Numbered from the stretch's first letter, positions 46,438-57,609 are shown. The stretch is 64,000 nucleotides of DNA from Sphingopyxis sp. (GCF_016793825.1 NZ_JAEULM010000002.1:62001-126000); one strand, 5' to 3'. Notes: generated from the sequence alone by a model not told the origin. Numbers and translations are program-made.

Positions 46438-47372
46438 TCACGCTGACCTTTGTCTATATCCTGGCGGGGCTGACCTTCGCATTGTTCGCGGGGCTGGGCT
46501 TCATGGACCGGAGCAATCCCAAACGCTTCGGCAACGCCGCCTTCTGGGGCCTGCTCGCGCTGTCGATGCTCGCGGGCGATTATCTGGGCGACTTCGGCAA
46601 CGGCCTGCTCGTCCTCGCGCTGGTCGCCATCGCCGGCGCCGGCCAGATCGGCCGGGCGCCGGGGGGTGAAGTCCCGGCCGAGGTGCAGGCCGAACGCGCC
46701 GTACGGTATGGCAATTTCCTGCTGCTCGTCGCGCTGATCATCCCGGCAGTCGCGCTTGCGGGCACCTTTCTGTTCAAATGGGTTCCCGGTCTCGCCGATC
46801 CGAACCAGGCGACGCTCATCTCGCTCGCACTCGGCGTTCTGGCCGCGCTTGCGGTGGGGATGGCCCGGCTTCGATCGCCGCTCATGCTTCCGGCGCAACA
46901 GGGGCGCCGGCTGCTTGACGCCGTCGGGTGGGCCGCAGTCTTGCCGCAGATGCTCGCAAGTCTCGGTGCGGTCTTCGCACTTGCGGGGGTTGGAGAGGTG
47001 GTCGGCGGGCTCATCGGCACGGCGATTCCGCAGGGCAGCCTGTTCGGCGCGGTGCTGGCATTCGGGCTTGGCATGGCGCTTTTTACCATGGTGATGGGCA
47101 ATGCGTTCGCGGCCTTTCCGGTAATGATGGCGGCGGTCGGACTGCCGTTGCTCATCAAGCACTATCACGGCGATCCGGCGGTGGTCGCCGCGATCGGGAT
47201 GCTCGCAGGCTTTTGCGGGACGCTGATGACCCCGATGGCGGCGAACTTCAATCTTGTCCCCGCCGCGCTGCTCGAACTCAAGAGTCCTTACGGCGTGATC
47301 AGGGCGCAGATCGGCACGGCGGTGCCGTTGCTGGCCGTGAACATCGTCTTCATCTGGCTGTTCGCTTTCTAA
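46434..47372 (+). CDS. DUF979 family membrane protein
   Basis: 312 residues, about nine hydrophobic segments. VYILAGLTFALFAGLGFMDRSNPKRFGNAAFWGLLALSMLAGDYLGDFGNGLLVLALVAIAGAGQIG is the family's N-terminal block; MALFTMVMGNAFAAFPVMMAAVGLPLLIKHYHGDPAVVAAIGMLAGFCGTLMTPMAANFNLVPAALLELK is the C-terminal block. Pairs with DUF969. Candidate permease for 5-oxoproline or a pyroglutamyl compound, by context only. Confidence 0.83.
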   Translation: MITLTFVYILAGLTFALFAGLGFMDRSNPKRFGNAAFWGLLALSMLAGDYLGDFGNGLLVLALVAIAGAGQIGRAPGGEVPAEVQAERAVRYGNFLLLVALIIPAVALAGTFLFKWVPGLADPNQATLISLALGVLAALAVGMARLRSPLMLPAQQGRRLLDAVGWAAVLPQMLASLGAVFALAGVGEVVGGLIGTAIPQGSLFGAVLAFGLGMALFTMVMGNAFAAFPVMMAAVGLPLLIKHYHGDPAVVAAIGMLAGFCGTLMTPMAANFNLVPAALLELKSPYGVIRAQIGTAVPLLAVNIVFIWLFAF

Positions 47373-47428
47373 ATTCTTCCCGTCGCCAGGCGATGGGAAG
47401 GGCTCAACTGCAACAAGAGACGCTCGTC

Positions 47429-48421
47429 ATGCTCCACCTCACGCCAGACCACGCAACGCGCTTCGCGGCCGCGACCCTGTCGCATCTCGGGCGCGAATAT
47501 CCCTACAAGATGGATCTCGTCCTGAACGGCCCGGAAGACGCCAAACCGCCGCGCGCGCATCACCCGATCTTTCATGGCAGCTTCGACTGGCATAGCTGCG
47601 TCCATGGCTGGTGGCAGATCCTGCGCATCGCTCGCCGTTTCCCCGACCTTCCCGTCGTCGCCGACATTCACGCGCGCGCCGACGAAATGCTGGTGCCCGA
47701 AAAGGTCGCGGGCGAACTCGCCTATCTCGAACGCCCTTATGCGGCGGGCTTCGAGCGCCCCTATGGCTGGGCGTGGCTCCTCGCGCTCCACGCCGAGGCG
47801 GCGCGCCACGATGCCCGCTGGGCGACCGCGCTCGAACCGCTTGCGGCCGCCTTTGCCGCGCGCTTTCATGCCTTCCTGCCAAAGCTGACCTACCCGCTGC
47901 GTGTCGGCACCCATTTCAACATCAGCTTCGCGCTGATCCTCGCGCGCCGCTGGGCCGAAGCGCGCGATCCCGATCTCGCCGCGCTGATCGATGCCCGCGC
48001 CCGCGACTGGTTCGGGCAGGACCGCGACTGCCAGGCATGGGAACCCGGCGGCGACGAATTCCTGTCCTCGGCGCTCACCGAAGCCCATCTGATGGCAATC
48101 GTGCTGGGCGGCGATTTCGCGGGCTGGTTCGATGCCTTCCTGCCGCTCGCCGCGCGGCAGGCGCCCGCGACGCTGTTTACGCCCGCCACCGTCTCCGATC
48201 GCAGCGACGGCAAGATCGCACATCTCGACGGCCTCAATCTCAGCCGCGCCTGGTGCTGGCGCGCGATCGCATCGGCGCTCGGCTCCGAACATCCGGTCAG
48301 CCCGGTCGCCACGGCCACCGCGCAGGACCATCTGGACGCCGCGCTCCCGCATGTCACCGGGGACTATATGGGCGAGCACTGGCTCGCGAGCTTCGCCCTG
48401 CTGGCGCTCGACGGCCTTTAG
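47429..48421 (+). CDS. DUF2891 family protein
   Basis: 330 residues from ATG 47429 (AAGAGA upstream; ATG 47393 is an alternative). YPYKMDLVLNGPEDAKPPRAHHPIFHGSFDWHSCVHGWW is the conserved N-terminal block; YGWAWLLALHAEA, THFNISFALILARRW and EPGGDEFLSSALTEAHLMA continue an all-alpha, His/Trp-rich pattern that suggests a toroid fold. There is no signal peptide. The biochemical role is unknown. Its place between DUF979 and a LacI regulator points to a part in the same 5-oxoproline-related pathway. Confidence 0.82.
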   Translation: MLHLTPDHATRFAAATLSHLGREYPYKMDLVLNGPEDAKPPRAHHPIFHGSFDWHSCVHGWWQILRIARRFPDLPVVADIHARADEMLVPEKVAGELAYLERPYAAGFERPYGWAWLLALHAEAARHDARWATALEPLAAAFAARFHAFLPKLTYPLRVGTHFNISFALILARRWAEARDPDLAALIDARARDWFGQDRDCQAWEPGGDEFLSSALTEAHLMAIVLGGDFAGWFDAFLPLAARQAPATLFTPATVSDRSDGKIAHLDGLNLSRAWCWRAIASALGSEHPVSPVATATAQDHLDAALPHVTGDYMGEHWLASFALLALDGL

Positions 48422-48507
48422 GCCGTCGTTTCGAACCGCGACCGGCCTCGCCGATTGACAAGCTCCGCCTGCGCGGCGACAGACGGCGCAAGGGGAGAGA
48501 GGCCGGA

Positions 48508-49518
48508 ATGAAGACGTTGCGCCCGACATCGTTCGACGTCGCCGAGCGCGCCGGCGTATCGCAATCGACCGTGTCGCGGGCCTTGCGCGGCAGTCCCGGC
48601 GTCAACGCCGAAACGCGGGCCCGCGTTTCGGCCGCCGCGCGCGAAATGGGTTATGTCGTCGACCGCCATGCCTCGTCGCTCCGCCTCAAGAGCAGCGAGA
48701 CGATCGCGCTCGTTACCGTCTGCCGTCCCGGCGAGGATCGCAGCGCGATCAACCCTTTCTATTTCGCGTTGCTTGGCAGCATCGCGGCTGCGACCTCGGC
48801 GCGCGGCTTCAACCTGCTGGTGTCCTTTCAGGAGAGCTCCGACAATTTCCGCGCCGATTTCGTGGCGTCGGGCCTCGCCGACGCGATGATCGTTATCGGG
48901 ACGACCAGCAACCGCGCCGCGTGGGAATATTTCGCGCAGGCACAGCGTTCGGGCCTCGACTTCGTCTGCTGGGGCAGCCCCGGCGACCCTTTTCACTGGA
49001 TGCGCAGCGACAATGGCACTGGCGGCGCTCTCGCCGCGGATCATTTCGTCGCGTCGGGACGCCGCCGCATCGCCTTCATCGGCCCGCAGCGTTCGCCCCA
49101 GCGCCAGTTTGACGAACGGCGTGAAGGCTTCACCGACGCGCTCGCAAAGCACGGCATGGCGCCGATCATCGTCGAACCGCCCGCCGCGACCGACCGCCAT
49201 GCCCAGGGGGTCGCCGCGGTGGCCGAACTGCTGGCTGCGCATCCCGATACCGACGCGATCTTCGCGGCGAGCGACATGCTCGCGCTGGGTGTGCTGCAGG
49301 GGCTGAAGGATGCGGGGCGCCGCGTGCCGGAGGATGTCGCGCTGATCGGCTTCGACGGCATCCGCGCGGGAACGCTCGCCGACCCGGCGCTCACCTCGGT
49401 CGAACCCGATCTCGACGCGGCGGGCGAAGCGCTGGTCGCGATGGCGCTCGAAGACGATGCCTTCACGCGCAGCGGAACCCGCATCCCGGTCTATCTCGCG
49501 ACACGCGGCACCGCCTGA
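48508..49518 (+). CDS. LacI family transcriptional regulator
   Basis: 336 residues. TSFDVAERAGVSQSTVSRALRGSPGVNAETRARVSAAAREMGYVVDRHASSLR is the LacI helix-turn-helix and hinge; the rest is a periplasmic-binding-protein-like ligand domain (ASDMLALGVLQGLKDAGRRVPEDVALIGFDGIRAG). ATG at 48508 follows AGGGGAGAGAG. Follows the 5-oxoprolinase/DUF969/DUF979/DUF2891 genes on the same strand, so it is the natural candidate regulator, possibly sensing a pathway intermediate. Confidence 0.88.
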   Translation: MKTLRPTSFDVAERAGVSQSTVSRALRGSPGVNAETRARVSAAAREMGYVVDRHASSLRLKSSETIALVTVCRPGEDRSAINPFYFALLGSIAAATSARGFNLLVSFQESSDNFRADFVASGLADAMIVIGTTSNRAAWEYFAQAQRSGLDFVCWGSPGDPFHWMRSDNGTGGALAADHFVASGRRRIAFIGPQRSPQRQFDERREGFTDALAKHGMAPIIVEPPAATDRHAQGVAAVAELLAAHPDTDAIFAASDMLALGVLQGLKDAGRRVPEDVALIGFDGIRAGTLADPALTSVEPDLDAAGEALVAMALEDDAFTRSGTRIPVYLATRGTA

Positions 49519-49670
49519 ACTCCACCCTGCCCGCCGCTTGCTGCAGGATAATCGCGTCCGGCCGACTTCGCCTTGTCGCATTCGTCACCGTGACTTAACT
49601 TACCCCCAAGTAACAACTCGTTATCCATGGCAGGCTACCCAAGGGGTTGGGGGAGAGAGGTAGGGAGTCT

Positions 49671-50852
49671 TTGTCGGGACAGCTTTTCATCTCGCTGCTC
49701 AATCCGGGCATCGGCCTGCTTTTTGCCACCGCCTTCTTTCTGATGTGGCTCCAGCGCCGCGAGCGCTACATCGCCTTCGCCGCCGGCGCTTATCTCGCCA
49801 CGGCTGCGGCGTTCCTGATCCTCGACGTCGCGCCCGTTCTGCCGATGGAACTGCAACGCCTGCCCGCGAACATGGGGTTCCTTGCGACCGGCATGCTGTT
49901 CGCCGCCGCGATCATCGATCGTTACGGCTTGCCTGTCCCCTGGCGCGCGATGAGCGTGGTCGCCGCAATATCGCTCGCCATATTCGCCTGGTTCCTGCTG
50001 GTCGATCCCAGCATCCCGGCGCGCATCTATGCGATCAGCATCGGCGCGGGAGCCATCGCGCTGATGATCGTCCAGGCGCTCGGGCCTGTTGCCAAGCCCT
50101 ATCTGATCGACAAGGTCCTGTTCGGCGTCGCCGCGCTGTCGGCCGCGAACCTGATAATCCGTCCCATCGTTATCCTGACCTTCAGCGGCGGGTTCGACGA
50201 CTATGTCGGTTTCCAGCAGTCGATCTACTGGACCACGGTGCAGTTCAGCCAGGCGATGGTGTCGATCATCGCGGCGATCAGCCTGATGGTCGCGGTGGCG
50301 ATCGACATGATCGGCGAACTGCGGCGCGAGGCCGATGACGACCAGCTTTCGGGTCTTCTCAACCGTCGCGGGTTCGAAGCGACGGCGGGCTCGGCGCTAC
50401 GCCGGTGCCTCGATGGCGGCCGTCCTGCCGCGCTGCTGATCGCCGATCTCGACCATTTCAAACGGATCAACGACACGCACGGCCACGCGGTGGGGGACAT
50501 GATCATCGCCAGCTTTGGCGCGCATGTCCGCAGCATCGCACCGGCGGAAGTCGTCGCGGGTCGTATCGGCGGCGAAGAATTCGCCATCCTGTTCCCCGGC
50601 GCGGGTATCGAGGCCGGGCGACAGCTTGCCGAGGCGGTGCGCATGGGATTCCAAGCCGCCTGTGCCGGCCGGATACCGGCTGGACTCCACCCGACGGTCA
50701 GCATCGGCCTGGCCGCCGGAATCCCCGGCGAGGGCCTTTCGCGCCTGATGCACGATGCCGACCAGGCCCTGTATGAAGCGAAACGCGCGGGCCGCGACCG
50801 CGTGCGAACCTTCACCCCGAAAGTCGTGTCCCCGGCAGCAGCAGCAAGCTAG
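49671..50852 (+). CDS. GGDEF-domain diguanylate cyclase with membrane N-terminus
   Basis: About 393 residues from a TTG at 49671, chosen for AGGGAG five bases ahead; TTG at 49647 is also in frame. The N-terminal 210 residues hold about seven hydrophobic helices, with no recognisable named sensor. The GGDEF domain follows: DDQLSGLLNRRGF, LIADLDHFKRINDTHGHAVGD (metal Asp), GRIGGEEFAILFP (active A-site GGEEF), VSIGLA. The inhibitory RxxD site is absent five residues upstream. Makes cyclic-di-GMP; may supply signal to PilZ proteins such as the one at 35.9 kb. Confidence 0.85.
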   Translation: MSGQLFISLLNPGIGLLFATAFFLMWLQRRERYIAFAAGAYLATAAAFLILDVAPVLPMELQRLPANMGFLATGMLFAAAIIDRYGLPVPWRAMSVVAAISLAIFAWFLLVDPSIPARIYAISIGAGAIALMIVQALGPVAKPYLIDKVLFGVAALSAANLIIRPIVILTFSGGFDDYVGFQQSIYWTTVQFSQAMVSIIAAISLMVAVAIDMIGELRREADDDQLSGLLNRRGFEATAGSALRRCLDGGRPAALLIADLDHFKRINDTHGHAVGDMIIASFGAHVRSIAPAEVVAGRIGGEEFAILFPGAGIEAGRQLAEAVRMGFQAACAGRIPAGLHPTVSIGLAAGIPGEGLSRLMHDADQALYEAKRAGRDRVRTFTPKVVSPAAAAS

Positions 50853-50862
50853 AGCCGGCGCT

Positions 50863-51555
50863 TCAGGCCGTCCGGCACCAGTCCGCGAGGACGCGCTCGG
50901 TCAGCGCGTTGCAATCGGCACCGGCAAACGGAAAGCTGCCGGTCAGCGCCGATTTCAGTTCGGGCGCCAGCAGTTCCTGCAACCGCCGCCGCGCACGCAG
51001 GCAGCGCGTCTTCACCGTCGCCGGCGAGATATCCAGCAAAGCGGCCGTTTCCTCGACCGACATCCCTTCGATCTCGCGCAGGACGAAGGTCGTGCGGAAC
51101 TCCGTCGGGAGCTGCTCGATCGCGGCCTCCATCGTCTCGCGTATCTGGGTTCTGGCCATTTCGGCGTCGGGCTTCCCGCCCTGCATCGATCCGCGCATCA
51201 AACGATCCCGATATTCGTTAAGGTCGATAACCGACGTCGCGTCGAGCCGCTTTCGCCGCCGCTCCGCCGACCGCGCGCGCCCCAGCGCCTCGTTGATCGC
51301 GATGCGGGTCAGCCAGGTCGACAGCGACGACCGCCCCGCGAAGCTGTCGATCGCCTCGAAGCCGCGCATATAGGTCGTCTGCACGACATCCTCGGCCTCT
51401 TCGCGTTCCTTGAGCACGCTCCACGCGACGCGGAACAATCGCTGGTTGTTGCGTTCGGTCACGATCCGCACCGCGTCGCGATCGCGCACCGCGATCAGTT
51501 CCGCGAGTTCGACGTCGGAAAGTCCCGACAGGTCGCGCCAAGTTTGTGCCGTCAT
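50863..51555 (-). CDS. ECF-type RNA polymerase sigma factor
   Basis: 230 residues from ATG 51555. Region 2: [60 protein letters not shown]; region 4: [49 protein letters not shown] short C-terminal extension with one Cys ([16 protein letters not shown]) recalls a subgroup of ECF proteins. No anti-sigma gene is adjacent. It is coupled to folE by ATGA and probably drives both that operon and the divergent DUF4142/cupredoxin pair, given the matching promoters at 52.24-52.30 kb. Confidence 0.9.
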   Translation of the reverse strand: MTAQTWRDLSGLSDVELAELIAVRDRDAVRIVTERNNQRLFRVAWSVLKEREEAEDVVQTTYMRGFEAIDSFAGRSSLSTWLTRIAINEALGRARSAERRRKRLDATSVIDLNEYRDRLMRGSMQGGKPDAEMARTQIRETMEAAIEQLPTEFRTTFVLREIEGMSVEETAALLDISPATVKTRCLRARRRLQELLAPELKSALTGSFPFAGADCNALTERVLADWCRTA

Positions 51556-52214
51556 CCTTCTCCCCCCCCATCGCTGCCGCGACGCGGCAAGGAACTCAGC
51601 AATTCGCGGCGCAGAGCTTCGTTCTCGCCGAATTCGCCGAGCCAGCATTTGGTGACGAGCGACACGCCATGCTGCCGGACGCCGCGCGTCGACATGCACC
51701 CGTGCGCCGCCTCGATGACGACGGCGACGCCGCGCGGCTGCAACGCATCGTCGAGCGCCTGGGCGATCTGGCGCGTCAGCCGTTCCTGCAACTGCAGGCG
51801 GCGCGCATAGACATCGACCAGCCGCGACAGTTTCGAAATGCCGACCACCCGGTCGCGGGGGCGATAGGCAACATGCGCCACGCCGGTGATCGGCGCAAGA
51901 TGATGCTCGCACGTCGACACCAGCGGGATCGATCGCAGCAGGATGGTTTCGTCATACCCTTCGGCCTCGCCGAAGGTTCGGCTGAGCAGATGCCCGGGGT
52001 CGATCGCATAGCCGGCGAACCATTCGCGATACGCCCGCGCGACCCGTGCCGGCGTGTCGAGAAGCCCCTCGCGCGCCGGATCGTCGCCGGCCGCCGCGAT
52101 CAGCGTGCGGACCGCCGCCTCGACCTCAGCCTGGCCGGGACGCGACAAGGCGCGCGCGGGAACATCGTCCACCTCGATCGCGGCCGGTTCGGAGTCCAGG
52201 TCATACATATCCAT
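51552..52214 (-). CDS. folE: GTP cyclohydrolase I
   Basis: 220 residues. [18 protein letters not shown] (zinc Cys and His), [24 protein letters not shown] and [18 protein letters not shown] (second zinc Cys) are the type I signature. It converts GTP to dihydroneopterin triphosphate for folate or tetrahydrobiopterin. I chose ATG 52214, with GGAG six bases upstream. An in-frame ATG at 52241 would sit in the promoter's -10 region, making it unlikely. The gene is coupled to the sigma factor gene, so folE is probably under that sigma's control, which is unusual for a folate gene. Confidence 0.9.
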   Translation of the reverse strand: MDMYDLDSEPAAIEVDDVPARALSRPGQAEVEAAVRTLIAAAGDDPAREGLLDTPARVARAYREWFAGYAIDPGHLLSRTFGEAEGYDETILLRSIPLVSTCEHHLAPITGVAHVAYRPRDRVVGISKLSRLVDVYARRLQLQERLTRQIAQALDDALQPRGVAVVIEAAHGCMSTRGVRQHGVSLVTKCWLGEFGENEALRRELLSSLPRRGSDGGGEG

Positions 52215-52237
52215 TCGCATCTCCAGCGTTGTGATGC

Positions 52238-52301
52238 CCATTGGATGCCAGAGCGCGCCGCAGGTTCCCGGGAACCTTTTTCACGCCGTGTCATCCAATG
52301 G
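52238..52301. promoter_or_regulatory. Back-to-back ECF-type promoters with identical elements
   Basis: Plus strand: GGGAACC (52270-52276), 15 bases, CATCCAATGG (52292-52301). Minus strand: GGGAACC (52269-52263), 15 bases, CATCCAATGG (52247-52238). The two -35-like elements abut as GGTTCCCGGGAACC. The form matches ECF promoters with a GGAAC-type -35. Plus side leads to the DUF4142 gene at 52329, minus side to folE and the sigma factor gene. Confidence 0.78.
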
Positions 52302-52328
52302 CCGCATTCGCAAAAAAGGAGACACAAG

Positions 52329-52856
52329 ATGCTGAAGACCTTCCTCTGGATCGGCGCTGCGGCGTCGCTGACCATCAGCGGCGCGGCGATGTCGCAGGAC
52401 GCGGCGAAGCCGAACGACGCCCAGATCGCACACATCGCCTACACCGCCGGCCAGATCGACGTCGATGCCGGCAAGCAGGCGCTCGCCAAGTCGCACAACC
52501 CGGCCGTTCGCGCGTTCGCCGAAGAAATGGTGCGCGACCACGCCGCCGTGAACGACAAGGCGCTGGCCCTCGTCACCAAGCTTGGCGTCACGCCGGAAGC
52601 GAATGCCACCAGCACCGCCCTGTCGGCGCAGGCCGCCCAGAAGCATGCCGAACTCGACAAGCTCGACGGCGCCGCCTTCGACCGCGCCTATGTCGCGAAC
52701 GAAGTCGCCTATCACAACACCGTCAACGGTGCGCTGCGCGGTCTGCTGATCCCGTCGGCAAACAATGGCGAACTGAAGTCGCTGCTGGAAACCGGACTCG
52801 TCCTGTTCAGCGAGCATCAGAAGCACGCTGAGCATCTGGCCGCGAGCGTCAAGTGA
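52329..52856 (+). CDS. DUF4142 family exported protein
   Basis: 175 residues. MLKTFLWIGAAASLTISGAAMSQDAA is a signal peptide. The mature part is all-alpha with AHIAYTAGQIDVDAGKQALAKSHNPAVRAFAEEMVRDHAAVNDKALALVTKLGVTP and AYHNTVNGALRGLLIPSANNGELKSLLETGLVLFSEHQKHAEHLAAS, a ferritin-like four-helix pattern with Glu and His positions. This is DUF4142; function not established, often linked to stress. AAGGAG precedes the ATG. Coupled to the cupredoxin gene by GTGA and preceded by an ECF-type promoter. Confidence 0.87.
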   Translation: MLKTFLWIGAAASLTISGAAMSQDAAKPNDAQIAHIAYTAGQIDVDAGKQALAKSHNPAVRAFAEEMVRDHAAVNDKALALVTKLGVTPEANATSTALSAQAAQKHAELDKLDGAAFDRAYVANEVAYHNTVNGALRGLLIPSANNGELKSLLETGLVLFSEHQKHAEHLAASVK

Positions 52857-53173
52857 CGCGCGCGCTTCTTTGCGCGCTCGTGATGGTTGCCGCGCCGCTG
52901 ATCGGCGGCGCGGCTCCCGCTCCAAAAGCCTATACGGTCGTCGTCGACAAGATGAAGTTCGGCGCGGTGCCGGCCGGCGCGCGCGTTGGTGACACGATCG
53001 TGTGGGTCAACAAGGACATGTTCCGTCACACGGCGACCGCCCGCGACGGCAGCTTCAATGTCGATTTGCCAGTCGGGAAAAGCGCGAAAACCGTACTGAA
53101 GAAACCCGGCAGCATCGCCTTTTACTGCATCTTTCATCCGGGAATGACAGGAACGCTGGTCGTCCGGCGCTGA
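52853..53173 (+). CDS. Exported cupredoxin (plastocyanin-like)
   Basis: 106 residues. Residues 1-22 are a signal peptide (ALLCALVMVAAPLIGGAAPAP). The mature domain has a full type I copper site: H59 in MFRHTATARDG, C92 in YCIFHPGM, H95 and M98. The spacing CxxHxxM is short, as in some small cupredoxins such as pseudoazurin-like proteins. A periplasmic electron carrier is expected, though its partner is not visible. GTG start overlaps the DUF4142 stop, so the two proteins are made together. Confidence 0.88.
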   Translation: MTRALLCALVMVAAPLIGGAAPAPKAYTVVVDKMKFGAVPAGARVGDTIVWVNKDMFRHTATARDGSFNVDLPVGKSAKTVLKKPGSIAFYCIFHPGMTGTLVVRR

Positions 53174-53579
53174 ATTCCGGGATTCACAGTTTGTCCGGTG
53201 GGCACGGGACGTCCACCCCCCTCGGCCGAGTGACCCTTGGTCCTCCGTGCCCACCGGGCAATCCTGCGCCCCCGCCTCCACGGCTCACTCGCTCCGCCCC
53301 CTGCCGCGGCGGGCGGGCGAAATTTCCTGCACCACGACGGCGCGAGCCCGGCCGCACGACGGCGCTGGGCGCGAAGCCATGCGCGCGCCCGCGCGTCATT
53401 CGCGCGAGCAAGCCAAGGACTGTCCGCGCCTGCTCAGTCCTCGCCAACGGCATGAAAATGGCTCAATTCAGGACAGTTCGGCCTCGATCGGGAGTCATTC
53501 CGGGTAACATTCTCCCTAATTTTTGTTAAGAGGGCGCGACCGCATTCGATTCGCGGACAGCATTTTGAGGGGGTACGAT
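53174..53579. other. 406-bp GC-rich gene-poor region with inverted repeats
   Basis: I see no supported gene. Perfect 13-base inverted arms CCGGTGGGCACGG (53195-53207) and CCGTGCCCACCGG (53245-53257) can form a long hairpin with a 37-base loop. A second dyad, AGGACTG (53416-53422) and CAGTCCT (53435-53441), lies further on. Open frames here, including a minus-strand one of 89 codons, are low-complexity Arg/Gly-rich and have no RBS or homologous look. The last 60 bases turn A/T-rich and probably hold the promoter of the PEP-CTERM gene. Confidence 0.6.
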
Positions 53580-54299
53580 ATGCGTCTGATTTCCGCTTTG
53601 GCGGCTTGCGCCGCGATCGCAGTCGCCGCTCCGGCGTCTGCCGCAGAAGTTTTCTTCGACGGTTTCGAAGCCGACACGCCGGGCATCGGTTTGTCGAGCC
53701 TGACCAATTGGTTGATCACCTCGGGCGGCAATCCGACAGGCGGCACGGTCGACATCGTCGCCGCGTCCAATCCGTATGGCATCAATGTCACCAACCCGGC
53801 ATCGGGCAACGTCCTGGACCTCGACGGTACCCCCGGACCGGCGGCGATCTATTCGAAGCAGCTGTTCAATTTCAACGCCGGCGATCTGGTAACTTTTTCT
53901 TACGACGTGAGCGGAAGCCAGCGGTCGCAGGACTCAGATCCCTTCTACGCCGGACTGTTCGTCGATCCGGCGCTGGTCGGTCTCTTCTCCGGCACCGGCC
54001 TGACCGCGTCGCCGTTGCTCTATTCCAACCAGCTTACCAGCGTTACGTCGCTCAGCGGCCTTGGTACGCCGTTCACCTCGTCTTCGATCAGCTTCCGGGC
54101 GCTTGGATCGGGCAGCCTGCAGCTCGCATTCTACACGACCAGCGGCGACAATGTCGGCCCGCTTCTCGACAACGTCCGGCTTGATGTCGCGCCCGTGCCC
54201 GAACCCGGCACCTGGGCCCTGATGCTGCTGGGCTTTGCGGTCGTGGGCGGTGCGATGCGGTCGCGGCGCAAGCCGCACCTTAGCGTTCGCTACACCTGA
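53580..54299 (+). CDS. PEPxxWA-CTERM anchored exported protein
   Basis: 239 residues. MRLISALAACAAIAVAAPASAAEV is a signal peptide; the mature part is Ser/Thr/Gly/Asn-rich with beta character (DGFEADTPGIGLSSLTNWLITSGGNPTGGTVDIV), without cysteine. The C-terminus is PVPEPGTWALMLLGFAVVGGAMRSRRK: PEP motif with WALM, hydrophobic helix, then basic tail, the PEPxxWA-CTERM sorting signal cleaved by exosortase. No exosortase gene is in the window. Likely a surface or matrix protein; ligand unknown. RBS GAGGGGG precedes ATG 53580. Confidence 0.88.
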   Translation: MRLISALAACAAIAVAAPASAAEVFFDGFEADTPGIGLSSLTNWLITSGGNPTGGTVDIVAASNPYGINVTNPASGNVLDLDGTPGPAAIYSKQLFNFNAGDLVTFSYDVSGSQRSQDSDPFYAGLFVDPALVGLFSGTGLTASPLLYSNQLTSVTSLSGLGTPFTSSSISFRALGSGSLQLAFYTTSGDNVGPLLDNVRLDVAPVPEPGTWALMLLGFAVVGGAMRSRRKPHLSVRYT

Positions 54300-54316
54300 T
54301 CTGGCGACCAGAATTC

Positions 54317-54353
54317 AAAAAAGCCGCCGGCCGCAAGGCTGGCGGCTTTTTTT
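54317..54353. terminator. Intrinsic terminator, bidirectional
   Basis: AAAAAAGCCGCCGGCC pairs with GGCTGGCGGCTTTTTTT around a GCAA loop; it has a T-run on both strands. It ends the PEP-CTERM transcript and separates it from the aconitase region. Confidence 0.85.
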
Positions 54354-54398
54354 GTTGGGGAAACCGCGTGACGCAGCGGGCCGGACCCGCGTCTCCTC

Positions 54399-54593
54399 AC
54401 CGCCATCGGTGAATGGAAAGGGGCGAAGCTTCACACCTTTGCGAAGGTTGCGCCCCCTCCCCCTTGCATTTCCTCGCCCTCGGCGTAAGGCGGCGCCAAC
54501 ATAAACCTGCGCGTGCGACTCCGCTTGTCCCGCTCTCCCGAACGGGCATCGGGCCGTCTTTCCCCGCCGCGCCAACATGGGGACTGCAATCCT

Positions 54594-54597
<4 letters not shown>
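54399..54597 (+). promoter_or_regulatory. Aconitase gene leader with hairpins and a small reading frame
   Basis: TCACCGCCATCGGTGA (54398-54413) and the GGGGCG (54420-54425)/CGCCCC (54451-54456) pair can form stems. At 54577-54597 ATG GGG ACT GCA ATC CTA TGA encodes MGTAIL and its TGA overlaps the acnA ATG. A possible riboregulated or coupled leader; no known riboswitch class is recognised. Confidence 0.35.
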
Positions 54598-57266
<2,669 letters not shown>

Positions 57267-57291
57267 CGCCGCGCACTGCTGACGTTACGAG

Positions 57292-57321
57292 CGCCCGCCC
57301 CCTCGCCGGGGCGGGCGTTTT
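57292..57321 (+). terminator. Intrinsic terminator after acnA
   Basis: CGCCCGCCCC (57292-57301) and GGGGCGGGCG (57308-57317) form a ten-base GC stem followed by TTTT (57318-57321). Confidence 0.85.
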
Positions 57322-57339
57322 CATTCGGAAGGAAAAGCC

Positions 57340-57609
57340 ATGAGCGCCGAAGTCATCGCGATCGAAACCATCGGCTGGGCCGCGGCGGTGCTGATCCTCG
57401 TCGCTTATGTCCTGCTCTCGCTCGGCAAGCTCGAAGCGCGCGGCTACGTCTACCAGTGGATGAACGTGATCGGCGCCGCCGGCTTCGTCATCAACTCGGG
57501 ATATAATGGCGCCATCCCCTCGGCCGTCCTCAACGTCGTCTGGGCCGGGATCGGTCTCTTCACGCTCACGGTTGTGTGGCGCGCGCGCAAGGCGCCGCTC
57601 GCTCACTGA
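57340..57609 (+). CDS. Small membrane protein, CBU_0592-like
   Basis: 89 residues, three hydrophobic segments (AIETIGWAAAVLILVAYVLL, VYQWMNVIGAAGFVINSGYNGAI, SAVLNVVWAGIGLFTLTVVW). The YxxLSLGKLEARG, YQWMNVIGAAGFVIN and WAGIGL pattern matches a family of small integral membrane proteins of unknown function (CBU_0592 type). It lies between the acnA terminator and the convergent amidohydrolase gene, whose stop it overlaps by seven bases. GGAAGGA is the RBS. Confidence 0.75.
   Translation: MSAEVIAIETIGWAAAVLILVAYVLLSLGKLEARGYVYQWMNVIGAAGFVINSGYNGAIPSAVLNVVWAGIGLFTLTVVWRARKAPLAH

Noticed and set aside
46928-47428. In-frame upstream extension of the DUF2891 gene
   Set aside because: It lies inside the DUF979 gene in another frame and has Arg/Gly-rich composition.
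53184-53453. 89-codon minus-strand frame in the GC-rich gap
   Set aside because: Low-complexity Arg/Gly composition, no RBS, no similarity pattern.
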